52,758 nucleotides of DNA from Pseudomonas baetica (GCF_019733355.1 NZ_JAIHLQ010000043.1:1-52758); one strand, 5' to 3'; numbered from the stretch's first letter, positions 16,100 through 26,721 are shown. The notes: generated from the sequence alone by a model not told the origin. Made by a program: numbers and translations.

Positions 16100-17116
16100 T
16101 CAGAGCTGCAGGATCAGGGTTTTCAATGGTGGCTGTTGATCCTGCGACGGAAAGTCCCGGCCCGGGGTCATCACGCTCCATTCGCGCACCGGGCGTCCGG
16201 CCTTTTCGGCGCAGCGCAAAACCTGTTCGCGCCAGTCATCCATGCTGACTTTTGCCAGGTTGTTGCAGCAGATCAGCACGCCGTTGTCGGCGGTAGTCAG
16301 CAGGGCCGGTTTGAGCAGGCTTTGGTAGTCGCGCAGCAGGTCGACGGTGCCGAACGCGCTCTTGGCCCAGGCCGGTGGATCGAGCAGCACCAGATCGTAT
16401 TGGCGCTGTTCGAGGCGCTGATAGCTGGGCAGTTTCTGCCCTCGGCGCTGACTGATTGGCAGGCCAGCGAGTTGACGGATCGCCGGGAAGTAATCGGACT
16501 GGATGAATTGCATCGTCGGCAATGTCGGGTTGAGCAGGCCGTTTTCGCGACCGACCGCCAGATTGCCTTCGGCGAAGTCCAGATTGCATACCTCACTCGC
16601 GCCACCGGCAGCGGCACTGAGGCCAACGCCACAGGTGTAGGCAAACAGGTTGAGTACGGATTTGCCTTTGGCGTGATCCTTGACCCAGCCGCGGGTGTTG
16701 CGCAGGTCGAGGAACAGCAGCGGATCCTGTCCGGCGTGACGTCCGCGAACGCGATAGTTCAGGCCCCATTCATGACCGACCAGATCGATCAGCGCAGCGT
16801 CATCGGCGCGGTAGACGTGATCTTCGCGGTCGATACGCGAGTTGCCACGGGAGCGGTCGTTGTAGACCAGCAGCGTCTCAAGGCCGAGGGTTTGATTGAC
16901 CATGGCGTGCAGTTGCAGCAGATCGTCACGCTCCAGCGTCTGGTGGAAGCTTTGCACCAGCAATTGTGGGCCGTAGCGGTCGATGGTCAGGCCGCCGGCG
17001 CCTTCCTGGCTGCCGTGGAACAGGCGATAGCAATCGGTGCCCTGGCTGTGCAACTCAGCGAGCAAGTCCTGGCGTTGATCGAGGGCGGCGCGCAGCGCCT
17101 GATTCAAGGAAGACAT
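16100..17116 (-). CDS. RlmI-family SAM-dependent methyltransferase
   Basis: A 338-aa class I methyltransferase of the COG1092 family (23S rRNA m5C1962, RlmI-like). SAM-binding motif I is VLNLFAYTCGVGLSAAAGGAS (about residues 155-175). The catalytic motif IV is DPPAWAKS, and a C-terminal CNNL segment replaces the usual CSCS/SCS motif. Compared with E. coli RlmI (about 396 aa) it lacks the N-terminal PUA domain. RNA methylation is the family role; the exact base is not known here. It appears monocistronic on the minus strand. Confidence 0.85.
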   Translation of the reverse strand: MSSLNQALRAALDQRQDLLAELHSQGTDCYRLFHGSQEGAGGLTIDRYGPQLLVQSFHQTLERDDLLQLHAMVNQTLGLETLLVYNDRSRGNSRIDREDHVYRADDAALIDLVGHEWGLNYRVRGRHAGQDPLLFLDLRNTRGWVKDHAKGKSVLNLFAYTCGVGLSAAAGGASEVCNLDFAEGNLAVGRENGLLNPTLPTMQFIQSDYFPAIRQLAGLPISQRRGQKLPSYQRLEQRQYDLVLLDPPAWAKSAFGTVDLLRDYQSLLKPALLTTADNGVLICCNNLAKVSMDDWREQVLRCAEKAGRPVREWSVMTPGRDFPSQDQQPPLKTLILQL

Positions 17117-17170
17117 GCGGGCGCCTTGCTGGAGGGGATTGGGGCGCGGGAGTTTAGCAGTTACTGGGGG

Positions 17171-17198
17171 GAAGCTACGAGCTACGAGCTTGCAGCTT
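17171..17198. repeat. Iterated AGCT-rich intergenic repeat
   Basis: GAAGCTACGAGCTACGAGC followed by TTGCAGCTT is a run of AGCT-containing 6-8-mers of the kind scattered in fluorescens-group intergenic regions. A related copy is at 26282-26305. It lies just past the 3' end of the MpaB-family gene. Confidence 0.5.
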
Positions 17199-17211
17199 AC
17201 TGCTCTGAGCG

Positions 17212-18081
17212 TCAGCTCAGCCCCATCCGCCGCTTGGCCCGTTGTACAGAACCATTGCGCATCGCCCAGCGCAGCATCGGCGCGCTGCGCTTGACGCTGG
17301 CGCGGATCAGTTGCCGTTGCAGCGTGTTCTGCCGGACATTGAGCATGTCGCTGGCCCAGTCCGGCAGCAGGTCGATACCGGCCTTCATCATCAGATCGCC
17401 AAACGGGCGGGCCAGAGCGCTCGGCGCTGGCGCTTCAAGCAGCAGGCGCAGGACTTCACGGCTGCGTTCATCACACAACAACTGCGGGCGCATGCGTTGC
17501 AGGTAGTGGGCCACAGCTGCTCGCGATTTCGGTACATCCCGGGCGCCAAGGCGTTCAGCAATCACCGCGATTTCGGCGTAATAACGGTCCTGATCCGCCA
17601 GCGACAATTGCGGATTGCGGTAACGCACATGCGCGGCAAGGAAGTTGCTGACTTCTGCCACATGCACCCACGTCAGCAGATCGGGATCGCTGGCCGCGTA
17701 AGGCCGGCCATCTGGCGCGGTACCGACCACTTGCAGGTGAATGGTGCGCACTTTCTCGATCAACCAGTCGGCGTCCCGGCGCGAACCGAAGGTCGTGCCG
17801 GAAACGAATTGACTGGTGCGGCGCAACCTTCCGAGCATGTCTTCACGAAAGTTCGAGTGATCCCACACTCCGGCCAGTGCCAGCGGATGCAGTGCTTGCA
17901 GTAACAACGCGCTGATGCCACCGATCAGCATGCTGCTGAAGTCGCCGTGCACCTGCCAACTGATTGAGTCGGGACCGAACAGGCCGGGATCGCCCTTGGG
18001 GTTTTCCAGATCGAGCTGACCGAGAGACAGACCGGTCAGGCTCATGAGTTGGTTTTCGATACGGCGGCGGATGAATTCCAT
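17212..18081 (-). CDS. MpaB-family oxygenase / DUF2236 protein
   Basis: An about 289-aa protein of the DUF2236 (MpaB/latex-clearing-like, possibly haem b-binding) family. Motifs include GISALLLQALHPLALAGVWDHSNF, RRTSQFVSGTTFGSRRDAD and LLTWVHVAEVSNFLAAHVRY, whose histidines are the conserved candidate ligands. No signal peptide is seen. The biochemical role in Pseudomonas is unknown. The ATG at 18081 is preferred to GTG at 18087. It lies 51 nt downstream of acs with a hairpin between them. Confidence 0.83.
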   Translation of the reverse strand: MEFIRRRIENQLMSLTGLSLGQLDLENPKGDPGLFGPDSISWQVHGDFSSMLIGGISALLLQALHPLALAGVWDHSNFREDMLGRLRRTSQFVSGTTFGSRRDADWLIEKVRTIHLQVVGTAPDGRPYAASDPDLLTWVHVAEVSNFLAAHVRYRNPQLSLADQDRYYAEIAVIAERLGARDVPKSRAAVAHYLQRMRPQLLCDERSREVLRLLLEAPAPSALARPFGDLMMKAGIDLLPDWASDMLNVRQNTLQRQLIRASVKRSAPMLRWAMRNGSVQRAKRRMGLS

Positions 18082-18102
18082 GACCACTCATTAGTGAAGG
18101 GC

Positions 18103-18126
18103 GGGCGCGCTCGGTTGACCGCGCCC
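18103..18126 (-). terminator. Hairpin downstream of acs
   Basis: A 7-bp GC stem, GGGCGCG (18103-18109) / CGCGCCC (18120-18126), with a 10-nt loop, immediately after the acs stop. There is no T run, so termination is only likely, not certain. Confidence 0.5.
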
Positions 18127-18132
18127 GGGATG

Positions 18133-20070
<1,938 letters not shown>

Positions 20071-20076
20071 GACGGT

Positions 20077-20103
20077 TCCTTATTCTTGTTGTGCGAAGAA
20101 TAA
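20077..20103 (-). promoter_or_regulatory. Candidate Hfq/Crc site and inverted repeat in the acs leader
   Basis: On the minus strand the leader reads ACAACAAGAATAAGGAACC before the ATG. AACAAGAA and AAGAATAA both fit the AAnAAnAA CA motif and overlap the Shine-Dalgarno AAGGA (20077-20081). An 8-bp inverted repeat TTATTCTT/AAGAATAA (20080-20087 and 20096-20103) can fold the same bases. Control by Hfq/Crc and CrcZ is inferred. Confidence 0.6.
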
Positions 20104-20170
20104 AGATGCGCCGAGCGGTCAACAGGTTCAAGCCAGATTCGGAATCTGATTTTGAATGCACCGGAAACAA

Positions 20171-20200
20171 CTGTGGGAGGGGGCTTGCCCCCTCCCACAG
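20171..20200. repeat. Single REP palindrome
   Basis: A 30-bp palindrome with 14-bp arms (CTGTGGGAGGGGGC and its complement) around a TT loop, in the gap between the pgi stop and the acs leader. It belongs to the GTGGGAGGGGGC group of REPs and should form a strong hairpin after pgi. Confidence 0.85.
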
Positions 20201-20221
20201 GGTTACAGCGGTGCGTTCAAA

Positions 20222-21886
20222 TCAACCGCGGTGACGACCGCGGAAGTAGTTGATCAGGCCTTGGGTGGATGGATCGTCAGCGGCGGTTTCATCGCTGCCG
20301 ACCAGACGGTTGTAAACGCCTTTGCCCAGTTCTTTGCCCAACTCCACACCCCACTGGTCGAAGGCGTTGATGCCCCAGACCACGCTTTGCACGAACACTT
20401 TGTGTTCATACATCGCCACCAGAGCGCCGAGGCGACGAGGGCTGATGCGTTCAACCACAAGCGTGTTGCTTGGACGGTTACCCGGGATCACCTTGTGCGG
20501 TGCGAGTTTGTGCACCTCTTGCTCGCTCATGCCTTTGTCGCGCAGTTCAGCTTCGGCTTCCGGCAAGGTTTTGCCGAGCATCAGCGCCTGACTCTGCGAC
20601 AGGCAGTTGGCGTACAGCCACTGATGGTGGTCGGCGACCGGGTTGAAGCTGACGATCGGCACGATGAAGTCGGCCGGGATCAGTTGGGTGCCTTGGTGCA
20701 GCAACTGGTGGTAAGCGTGCTGACCGTTGCAGCCGACGCCACCCCAGATCACCGGGCCCGTGTCAGTCGACACCGGGGTGCCGTCCTGACGAACGCTCTT
20801 GCCGTTGGATTCCATGTCCAATTGCTGCAAGTGCTTGGTGATGTTACGCAGGTAGTGATCGTACGGCAGGATCGCGTGGCTTTGCGCGCCCCAGAAGTTG
20901 CCGTACCACACGCCGAGCAGGGCCAGCAATACCGGCATGTTCTGTTCGAACGGTGCGGTCTGGAAGTGCTGGTCCATGGTGTAGGCACCGGACAGCAGTT
21001 CCTTGAAGTTGGACATGCCGATGGCCAGGGCGATCGGCAAACCGATGGCCGACCACAGCGAGTAACGGCCGCCGACCCAGTCCCACATCGGGAAGATATT
21101 TTCTTCACGGATACCGAACGCCACGGCTGCCGCATTGTTGCTCGATACGGCAATGAAGTGACGATACAACTCGGCTTCCGAACCACCCTGAGCCAGGTAC
21201 CAGGCGCGTGCGGCCTGAGCGTTCTTGAGGGTTTCGAGGGTGTTGAACGATTTCGACGAAACGATGAACAGCGTGGTTTCGGCGCGCAGCTTTTGCGTCA
21301 GTTCGTGGAACTCACTGCCGTCGATGTTCGCCAGATAGTGGCAACGCACGCCTTTCTGCGCGTACGACAGCAAGGCTTCGGAGACCAGCTCAGGGCCGAG
21401 GAACGAGCCACCGATGCCGATGTTCACCACGTCGGTGATTGGCTTCTCGGTGTAACCGCGCCACAGACCGTCGTGGATGCGGCCGACCAGATCGGTGATC
21501 TGGTTCAGTACCTTGTGAACTTCGGGCATCACGTTGACGCCATTGACCGACAACTTGTCGCCCACCGGGCGGCGCAGGGCAGTGTGCAACGCCGGGCGGC
21601 CTTCGGATGAGTTCACCATTTCGCCGTCGAACAGCGCTTTGATCGCGCCCTTCAGATCGACTTCATTGGCCAGATTCACCAACAGATTGCGGGTCTGGGC
21701 GTTGATCAAATTCTTTGAATAGTCGAGAAACAGTCCGCAGCTGCTGAGGGTGAACTGATTGAAGCGCTGCGGATCGGCGTTGAAGGCTTCGCGCATGCTG
21801 AAATCCTGCATGGCTTGGCGGTGATCTTTCAACGCTTGCCAGGCAGGCAGAGCGGTAACGTCGTGAGGAGTGCGGTAGTACGCCAT
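20222..21886 (-). CDS. pgi: Glucose-6-phosphate isomerase
   Basis: A 554-aa enzyme that interconverts glucose-6-phosphate and fructose-6-phosphate. Signatures are NIGIGGSFLGPELVSEAL, the phosphate-binding SSKSFNTLETL, and the C-terminal GINAFDQWGVELGKELG. In Pseudomonas, which lacks phosphofructokinase, Pgi runs mainly toward glucose-6-phosphate in the EDEMP cycle. The start MAYYRTPHDV at 21886 gives the normal length, with AAAAGGAAAA upstream. The open frame continues to 22117 but looks non-coding. Confidence 0.97.
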   Translation of the reverse strand: MAYYRTPHDVTALPAWQALKDHRQAMQDFSMREAFNADPQRFNQFTLSSCGLFLDYSKNLINAQTRNLLVNLANEVDLKGAIKALFDGEMVNSSEGRPALHTALRRPVGDKLSVNGVNVMPEVHKVLNQITDLVGRIHDGLWRGYTEKPITDVVNIGIGGSFLGPELVSEALLSYAQKGVRCHYLANIDGSEFHELTQKLRAETTLFIVSSKSFNTLETLKNAQAARAWYLAQGGSEAELYRHFIAVSSNNAAAVAFGIREENIFPMWDWVGGRYSLWSAIGLPIALAIGMSNFKELLSGAYTMDQHFQTAPFEQNMPVLLALLGVWYGNFWGAQSHAILPYDHYLRNITKHLQQLDMESNGKSVRQDGTPVSTDTGPVIWGGVGCNGQHAYHQLLHQGTQLIPADFIVPIVSFNPVADHHQWLYANCLSQSQALMLGKTLPEAEAELRDKGMSEQEVHKLAPHKVIPGNRPSNTLVVERISPRRLGALVAMYEHKVFVQSVVWGINAFDQWGVELGKELGKGVYNRLVGSDETAADDPSTQGLINYFRGRHRG

Positions 21887-22121
21887 CGCTGCGGTTTTCC
21901 TTTTTACTTGAACGGCCTTTTGAACACTGATCAGGCCATAACGCCTTGGTGGGCGCAGGCCAACTGCGTCAACACGGTTTTTGGACACAGGGCGAATACA
22001 GTAAACCTCGCGCTGCGTTCTGTCTTGACTTTGTCTGACCCATTCCCTGTACTTTTTTAACATTGATACCGGGAATGAGGCGACAAACGGAGAGTAGTGA
22101 GGCCGAATTGGGCACACACGA

Positions 22122-22213
22122 CTGTGGGAGCGAGCTTGCTCGCGAAGGCGTCATGCCAGTCGACATCTTGGTCATCTGACAGATTGCATTCGCGAGCAGG
22201 CTCGCTCCCACAG
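22122..22213. repeat. REPIN in the place usually held by panD
   Basis: The left arm CTGTGGGAGCGAGCTTGCTC and the right arm GAGCAGGCTCGCTCCCACAG are inverted copies about 45 nt apart. It fills most of the space between the panC stop and the pgi leader. The rest of the 344-nt gap (21887-22230) holds only the pgi leader. Confidence 0.9.
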
Positions 22214-22230
22214 GTTGTATTGCAGTGTTT

Positions 22231-23091
22231 TCAGGTCGGGCTATCGAGATTCAGGTGCAGGTTGTCGATCAACCGTGTGGTGCCAAGGAACGCCGCCACC
22301 AGAATCACCAGATCGCGGTCTTCAGCCGACGCTGGGCGTAAGGTCAGCGCATGGCGAATGTCCAGGTAATCCGGGCGCAGGCCAGCGGCTTCCAATTGTT
22401 GCAATTGAGCAGTGATCAACGCCGGGAAGTCGCGATTACCTTGTTTGATCGACTCGGCAATCGTGCTCAGGATGCGATAGACCACTGGCGCTACGGCACG
22501 TTGTTCTTCGCTGAGGAAACCGTTGCGCGAGGACAGCGCCAAGCCATCGGCGGCGCGAACCGTCGGCTCGCCGATGATCTGGATCGGCATGTTCAAGTCA
22601 TGCACCAGTGCGCGTATTACCGCCAGTTGCTGGTAATCCTTCTGGCCAAAAATCGCCAGATCCGGCTGGACCATGTTGAACAACTTGCTGACCACCGTGG
22701 CCACGCCTTCGAAGTGCCCCGGACGGCTGGCGCCGCACAGGCCTTCGGAAAGTTGCGGCACGCTGACCCGGGTCTGCCCGGCCATGCCGTCGGGGTACAT
22801 TTCTTCGACGGTCGGAGCGAAGAGCAGATCGCAACCGGCTTCCAGCAGTTGTTCCTGATCCGCAGCGAGGGTGCGCGGGTACTTGTCGAGGTCTTCGCCG
22901 GCGCCGAACTGCAGCGGGTTGACGAAAATGCTCGCGACCACGAAATCGACCCGTTGCGTGGCTTTGGTGATCAGTGCGACGTGGCCGCTGTGCAGGTTGC
23001 CCATGGTCGGCACGAAGCCGATGCGCTTGCCTTCACTGCGGGCGCGGGCTACGGCGGCGCGCAGTTCGCGTACGGTTTTTACGGTGTTCAT
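22231..23091 (-). CDS. panC: Pantothenate synthetase
   Basis: A 286-aa ATP-dependent ligase joining pantoate and beta-alanine. The HIGH-like nucleotide motif is PTMGNLHSGH, pantoate binding uses FVNPLQFGAGEDLDKYPR, and the ATP site includes FGQKDYQQL and the KMSKS-like region ALSSRNGFL. It overlaps panB by 4 bp. The partner panD, which makes beta-alanine, is not present downstream, where it lies in other Pseudomonas as I recall. Confidence 0.97.
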   Translation of the reverse strand: MNTVKTVRELRAAVARARSEGKRIGFVPTMGNLHSGHVALITKATQRVDFVVASIFVNPLQFGAGEDLDKYPRTLAADQEQLLEAGCDLLFAPTVEEMYPDGMAGQTRVSVPQLSEGLCGASRPGHFEGVATVVSKLFNMVQPDLAIFGQKDYQQLAVIRALVHDLNMPIQIIGEPTVRAADGLALSSRNGFLSEEQRAVAPVVYRILSTIAESIKQGNRDFPALITAQLQQLEAAGLRPDYLDIRHALTLRPASAEDRDLVILVAAFLGTTRLIDNLHLNLDSPT

Positions 23092-23888
23092 GCAGAGAAT
23101 CCGTGTTCGATACCAGGAAACGTGGTGGCTTTGACTTCGCTGACGTAAGCCTTCAAGGCCGACTGGATGCTGTCCTGACCGTTCATGAAGTTCTTGACGA
23201 ATTTCGGCACGCGGCCGGTGATCGACAGGCCGAGCATGTCGTGCAGCACCAGAACCTGGCCGTCGGTGGCGTTACCGGCGCCGATACCAATGACTGGAAT
23301 CTTCACGGCCTGGCTGATTTCTGCAGCCAGTTCACTCGGCACGCATTCAAGCAGCAGCATCGCCGCACCCGCCTGTTCCAGCGAGATCGCGTCGGCACGC
23401 ATCTGCCGCGCCTGGTTCTCGTTACGGCCCTGCACTTTATAGCCACCGAGAATGTTCACGGCTTGCGGGGTCAGGCCCATGTGGGCGCAGACCGGCACAC
23501 CACGTTCGGCCAGCAGGCGGATCGACTCCGCCAGCCACAGCGCACCTTCAACCTTGACCATGTGCGCACCGGCCTGCATCAGCAGGGCGCTGTTGGTCAT
23601 GGTTTGTTCGAGAGTCGCGTTGGCCATGAAGGGCAAGTCGGCCAGGATCAGGGCATCGGTGTTGCCGCGTTTGACGCAGGCGGTGTGGTAGGCCATTTCC
23701 GCAGTGGTCACTGGCAATGTGCTGTCGTGACCTTGCAGGACCATACCGAGGGAGTCGCCCACCAGCAGCACTTCGACACCGGCCTCGTTGCAGGCGTGGG
23801 CGAAGGTCGCGTCATAGCAGGTCAGCATGGTGATCTTTTCACCTTTTTGCTTGAGGCTCTGGAGCGTGGTCAGGGTGATGGCTGGCAT
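23088..23888 (-). CDS. panB: 3-methyl-2-oxobutanoate hydroxymethyltransferase
   Basis: A 266-aa TIM-barrel enzyme that adds a hydroxymethyl group from methylene-THF to ketoisovalerate, making ketopantoate. Motifs include MLTCYDATFAHACNEAG, metal-binding LLVGDSLGMVLQGHDSTLPVT, and VKVEGALWLAE. The ketoisovalerate substrate comes from the ilv pathway also encoded in this window. The stop overlaps the panC start by 4 bp. The gene upstream, folK, is separated by a 399-nt gap. Confidence 0.97.
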   Translation of the reverse strand: MPAITLTTLQSLKQKGEKITMLTCYDATFAHACNEAGVEVLLVGDSLGMVLQGHDSTLPVTTAEMAYHTACVKRGNTDALILADLPFMANATLEQTMTNSALLMQAGAHMVKVEGALWLAESIRLLAERGVPVCAHMGLTPQAVNILGGYKVQGRNENQARQMRADAISLEQAGAAMLLLECVPSELAAEISQAVKIPVIGIGAGNATDGQVLVLHDMLGLSITGRVPKFVKNFMNGQDSIQSALKAYVSEVKATTFPGIEHGFSA

Positions 23889-24287
23889 GTAAAAAATCCT
23901 CGTTCAGGCGCTATGGAAACTACTGCGAGTAACGCGCGTGATTCTTCATTTACTCAGGCGCACGGTCTTTTGTCGTGCTTATAAGGCCTGGATGGCGCCC
24001 GTATGTGCCGGGTTGGCGGCAGCGGGACGCCTATAGTCGTGATGAGCCAACAGGAAGTCAATTGCGTGTGTTACCGCGTTGTTACGAGGGGAGTGTTACC
24101 GGCGTTACTGATCCGATTCAGCGGCGTGGTGGGGCTGACTCGAGGCTTTATTGTCCGACAAAAACCGAATGAGGAATCGGCAATGTGCGAGTCGGCTTGC
24201 TCGCGAAGGCGTCGTGTTCGTCAGCATTTGAGTCAACTGATACAGCGCTTTCGCGAGCAAGCCCGCTCCCACAAGGGGGAATTGATT
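23889..24287. other. Intergenic gap between folK and panB
   Basis: 399 nt without a gene on either strand. The part nearest folK (24183-24273) is a REPIN. The remaining 290 nt should contain the panBC promoter, but I see no clear consensus elements, riboswitch or terminator. Confidence 0.6.
24183..24273. repeat. REPIN with one diverged arm
   Basis: The right arm GCGAGCAAGCCCGCTCCCAC is intact. The left arm (ATGTGCGAGTCGGCTTGCTC) has lost the usual GTGGGAG start. It lies just after the folK stop, on its 3' side. Confidence 0.8.
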
Positions 24288-24773
24288 TTAAGTTTTGGAG
24301 AGGCGTTCCAGGCCGACGAACGGGCACGCGGCCAGCAGGTCGGAGAGAATGCGGCCATCGGCCAACCGCAGATCTTGCGGGGCCAGTTCTGCGAGTGGAT
24401 ACAGGACGAACGCTCTTTCCTGAATCTGGTAATGCGGGACTTTCAGCCGTGGTTCGTCGATCAACCGATCACCGAACAGCAGAATATCCAGATCCAGTGT
24501 ACGCGGACCCCAACGTTCCAGGCGTTCGCGGCCTTGATCGTTTTCAATCGCTTGCAGCGAATCGAGCAGATCCAGCGGCGCAAGATCGCTGTCGAGCGCC
24601 GCCACGGCGTTGGTGTAGCGCGGTTGGCCCGGCAGCAATGAGTCGCTTTGATAGAAGGCGGAAACACCGGCGACCATGGTGTGCGGCAATTGCCCCAGCG
24701 CCCCGACGGCGCTGCGCAATTGTTCGGCCGGGTCAGCGAGGTTGCTGCCCATGCCGATGTAGATCCGTTCCAT
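24288..24773 (-). CDS. folK: 6-hydroxymethyl-7,8-dihydropterin pyrophosphokinase
   Basis: A 161-aa enzyme of folate synthesis that transfers pyrophosphate from ATP to the pterin. The signature is ERWGPRTLDLDILLFGD (about residues 85-101), with the early IGMGSNL and the pterin-binding YTNAVAAL segments. Length is typical. It starts 2 nt after the pcnB stop, so pcnB-folK are one transcript, an order shared with E. coli and other Pseudomonas. Confidence 0.96.
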   Translation of the reverse strand: MERIYIGMGSNLADPAEQLRSAVGALGQLPHTMVAGVSAFYQSDSLLPGQPRYTNAVAALDSDLAPLDLLDSLQAIENDQGRERLERWGPRTLDLDILLFGDRLIDEPRLKVPHYQIQERAFVLYPLAELAPQDLRLADGRILSDLLAACPFVGLERLSKT

Positions 24774-24775
24774 GT

Positions 24776-26176
24776 TTATTCGCCTGTTGTGCTCGGTGCA
24801 CCGGCACGTTTGCGCTTGGAACCGCCGCTGCGACGACGTTTGCGCGGCGCGCCGCTGGCGTCATCACCTTTGCCACTGAGATCGCGGATCATGTCACGAC
24901 GCTCGCTGTCGTTGGCGTCCTGATAGTCCGTCCACCATTCGCCCAGGCCATCCGTCTGCTCGCCCGCGCTTTCACGCAGCAGCAGGAAGTCGTAACCGGC
25001 GCGGAAACGTGCATTGTCCAGCAACAGATCGGCACGTTTGCCGCTGCGACGTGGCAGGCGTTCCTGCATGTCCCAGATCTCGCGGATCGGCATGGTGAAG
25101 CGTTTCGGAATCGCGATGCGCTGGCACTGCTCGGCGATCAGCTCGTGCGCCGCTTCCTGCATCGCCGGGATCGGCGGCATGCCACGCTCTTGCAGACGCA
25201 GCACACGGGCCGGCAGGGCAGGCCAGAGCATTGCGGCAAACAGGAACGCCGGGGTCACCGGTTTGTTCTGCTTGATGCGCAAGTCGGTGTTTGTCAGCGC
25301 TTCGCTGATCAGCGTGTGGGTGTAATCCGGGTTGTGATCCAGTGCGTCGGCGCTGGCCGGGAACAGCGGGGCGAACAGTTGCAGATCGACCAGCATTTCG
25401 AAGGTGATCGCGCCGTGGCCGGAGAGGAACAGCTTGAGCACTTCTTCAAACAAGCGTGCCGAAGGGATCTCGCGCAACATCGGCGCCAGTTCGCGGATTG
25501 GCTGAACCGTGTGTTTCTCGATGCCGAAATTGAGCTTGGCCGCGAAACGCACGGCCCGCAGCATGCGCACCGGGTCTTCCTGGTAACGCTGCTTTGGATC
25601 GCCGATCAGGCGGATCAGGTGATTGCGGATGTCGTGCACGCCGTTGGCGTAGTCGAGGATGCGCTCGCTGACCGGATCGTAATACAGGGCGTTGATGGTG
25701 AAGTCGCGGCGTTGCGCGTCTTCTTCCAGGGTGCCGTAGACGTTGTCGCGCAGAATCCGCCCGCTTTCGTTACGCGAAGACTGATTGCTGTCTTCATCGT
25801 CTTCATTTATCGGGTGGTTGGCGCGGAAGGTCGCGACTTCGATGATTTCGCGACCGAAATGAATATGCACCAGTTTGAAGCGACGACCGATGATCCGCGC
25901 ATTGCGGAATTCGGCGCGCACTTGCTCGGGCGTGGCGCTGGTGGCGACGTCGAAATCCTTGGGCGTAATGCCCAAAAGCATGTCACGCACGCAGCCACCG
26001 ACCAGATAGGCCTGGTAACCGGCGCCCTGCAAGCGTTCGACGATATTGACCGCATAGCGGCTGAATTGCGTTTTCTGCAGCGAATGTTGGCCGCTGTTAA
26101 GCACTTCAGGGGTGCTGCGGATGTGTTGCGTACGACGCACGGGAGTTCGGAATGACTGGAACAACTTCTTCAGCAT
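24776..26176 (-). CDS. pcnB: Poly(A) polymerase I
   Basis: A 466-aa class II nucleotidyltransferase that adds 3' poly(A) tails to RNA. The active-site region is YLVGGCVRDMLLGITPKDFDVATSATPEQ (about residues 58-86), with the two catalytic aspartates in DFDVAT, followed by RRDFTINALYYDP and RIRRA-like RMLRAVRFAAKLNF. The C-terminal tail is strongly basic (RKRRRSGGSKRKRAG), as usual for RNA binding. Start ATG at 26176. The open frame runs up to 26467, but that part overlaps the CrcZ RNA and is rejected. Confidence 0.94.
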   Translation of the reverse strand: MLKKLFQSFRTPVRRTQHIRSTPEVLNSGQHSLQKTQFSRYAVNIVERLQGAGYQAYLVGGCVRDMLLGITPKDFDVATSATPEQVRAEFRNARIIGRRFKLVHIHFGREIIEVATFRANHPINEDDEDSNQSSRNESGRILRDNVYGTLEEDAQRRDFTINALYYDPVSERILDYANGVHDIRNHLIRLIGDPKQRYQEDPVRMLRAVRFAAKLNFGIEKHTVQPIRELAPMLREIPSARLFEEVLKLFLSGHGAITFEMLVDLQLFAPLFPASADALDHNPDYTHTLISEALTNTDLRIKQNKPVTPAFLFAAMLWPALPARVLRLQERGMPPIPAMQEAAHELIAEQCQRIAIPKRFTMPIREIWDMQERLPRRSGKRADLLLDNARFRAGYDFLLLRESAGEQTDGLGEWWTDYQDANDSERRDMIRDLSGKGDDASGAPRKRRRSGGSKRKRAGAPSTTGE

Positions 26177-26281
26177 GGGATGCACTGTTTGAAGGAATGT
26201 TCGGCCATACCAAAGAATGACCGCATGATGGGCGCAGATTCTAGCATTTAGTCGGGGGATGGTGTAGGACACGGCAGATTT

Positions 26282-26305
26282 GAGCTGTAAGCCGCAAGCT
26301 GCAAG
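26282..26305. repeat. Iterated AGCT-rich intergenic repeat, second copy
   Basis: GAGCTGTAAGCCGCAAGCT and the following GCAAG is the complement-related partner of the repeat at 17171-17198 (shared CTTGCAGCTT). It lies between the pcnB start and the CrcZ terminator. Confidence 0.45.
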
Positions 26306-26344
26306 GGTCGAGGAGGGCAAAACAGCAGGATTTCCCGGATGGGA

Positions 26345-26712
26345 GAAACTACAAGGGGAGCCGAAGCTCCCCAAGAAGTAGTTGCGTGCTCTTTTTATTA
26401 TTGATTCGGGCTTCTTGTTTTTGTTGAGTGCCCTCGTCACGAAGCTTTTGCTTCGTGACCCTCCCAATCGGGAGCCAAGAGCAAACGGATTGCTTTGGTC
26501 GCTGAATTGCAGTGATCTCTCGATCCAACCAGTACAGGCTCTGTCTTAGGACAGTTTTTGTTGTTCTCGGCCTGGTCGTGGGGCAAGCCCCAAATACAAC
26601 GCCTCTCCAAAAGAATCAGTTAGCTGCGCCTCTCGCCGTCTTGTTTTTATTGTGCGTGAGTCGATTCGTCTTATTTTTATTGTCTTGTGCATTGCTTGTT
26701 ATTGTTCTTGTA
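26345..26712 (-). ncRNA. crcZ: CrcZ, Hfq/Crc-sequestering small RNA
   Basis: About 365 nt between cbrB and pcnB, the conserved place of CrcZ. The transcript has no coding content and contains six A-rich CA motifs (minus strand, around 26695-26710, 26670-26687, 26640-26654, 26553-26568, 26411-26428, 26389-26404; for example AACAATAACAA and AACAACAAAAAC). A 10-bp hairpin lies at 26436-26459 and a terminator-like stem GGGGAGC/GCTCCCC at 26355-26372. The promoter is sigma-54. CrcZ binds Hfq/Crc when poor carbon sources activate CbrA/CbrB and so relieves catabolite repression. The ends are estimated. Confidence 0.93.
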
Positions 26713-26721
26713 CCAAACATA

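Noticed and set aside
21887..22117. In-frame extension of pgi
   Set aside because: Pgi is full length from 21886, and the extension lacks similarity to known Pgi N-termini. It is probably leader sequence.
24185..26155. 656-codon plus-strand open frame
   Set aside because: Antisense to folK and pcnB; Arg/Ala/Gln-rich translation without domain features.
26177..26467. In-frame N-terminal extension of pcnB
   Set aside because: It would run through the CrcZ RNA and its terminator; the added residues resemble no poly(A) polymerase.
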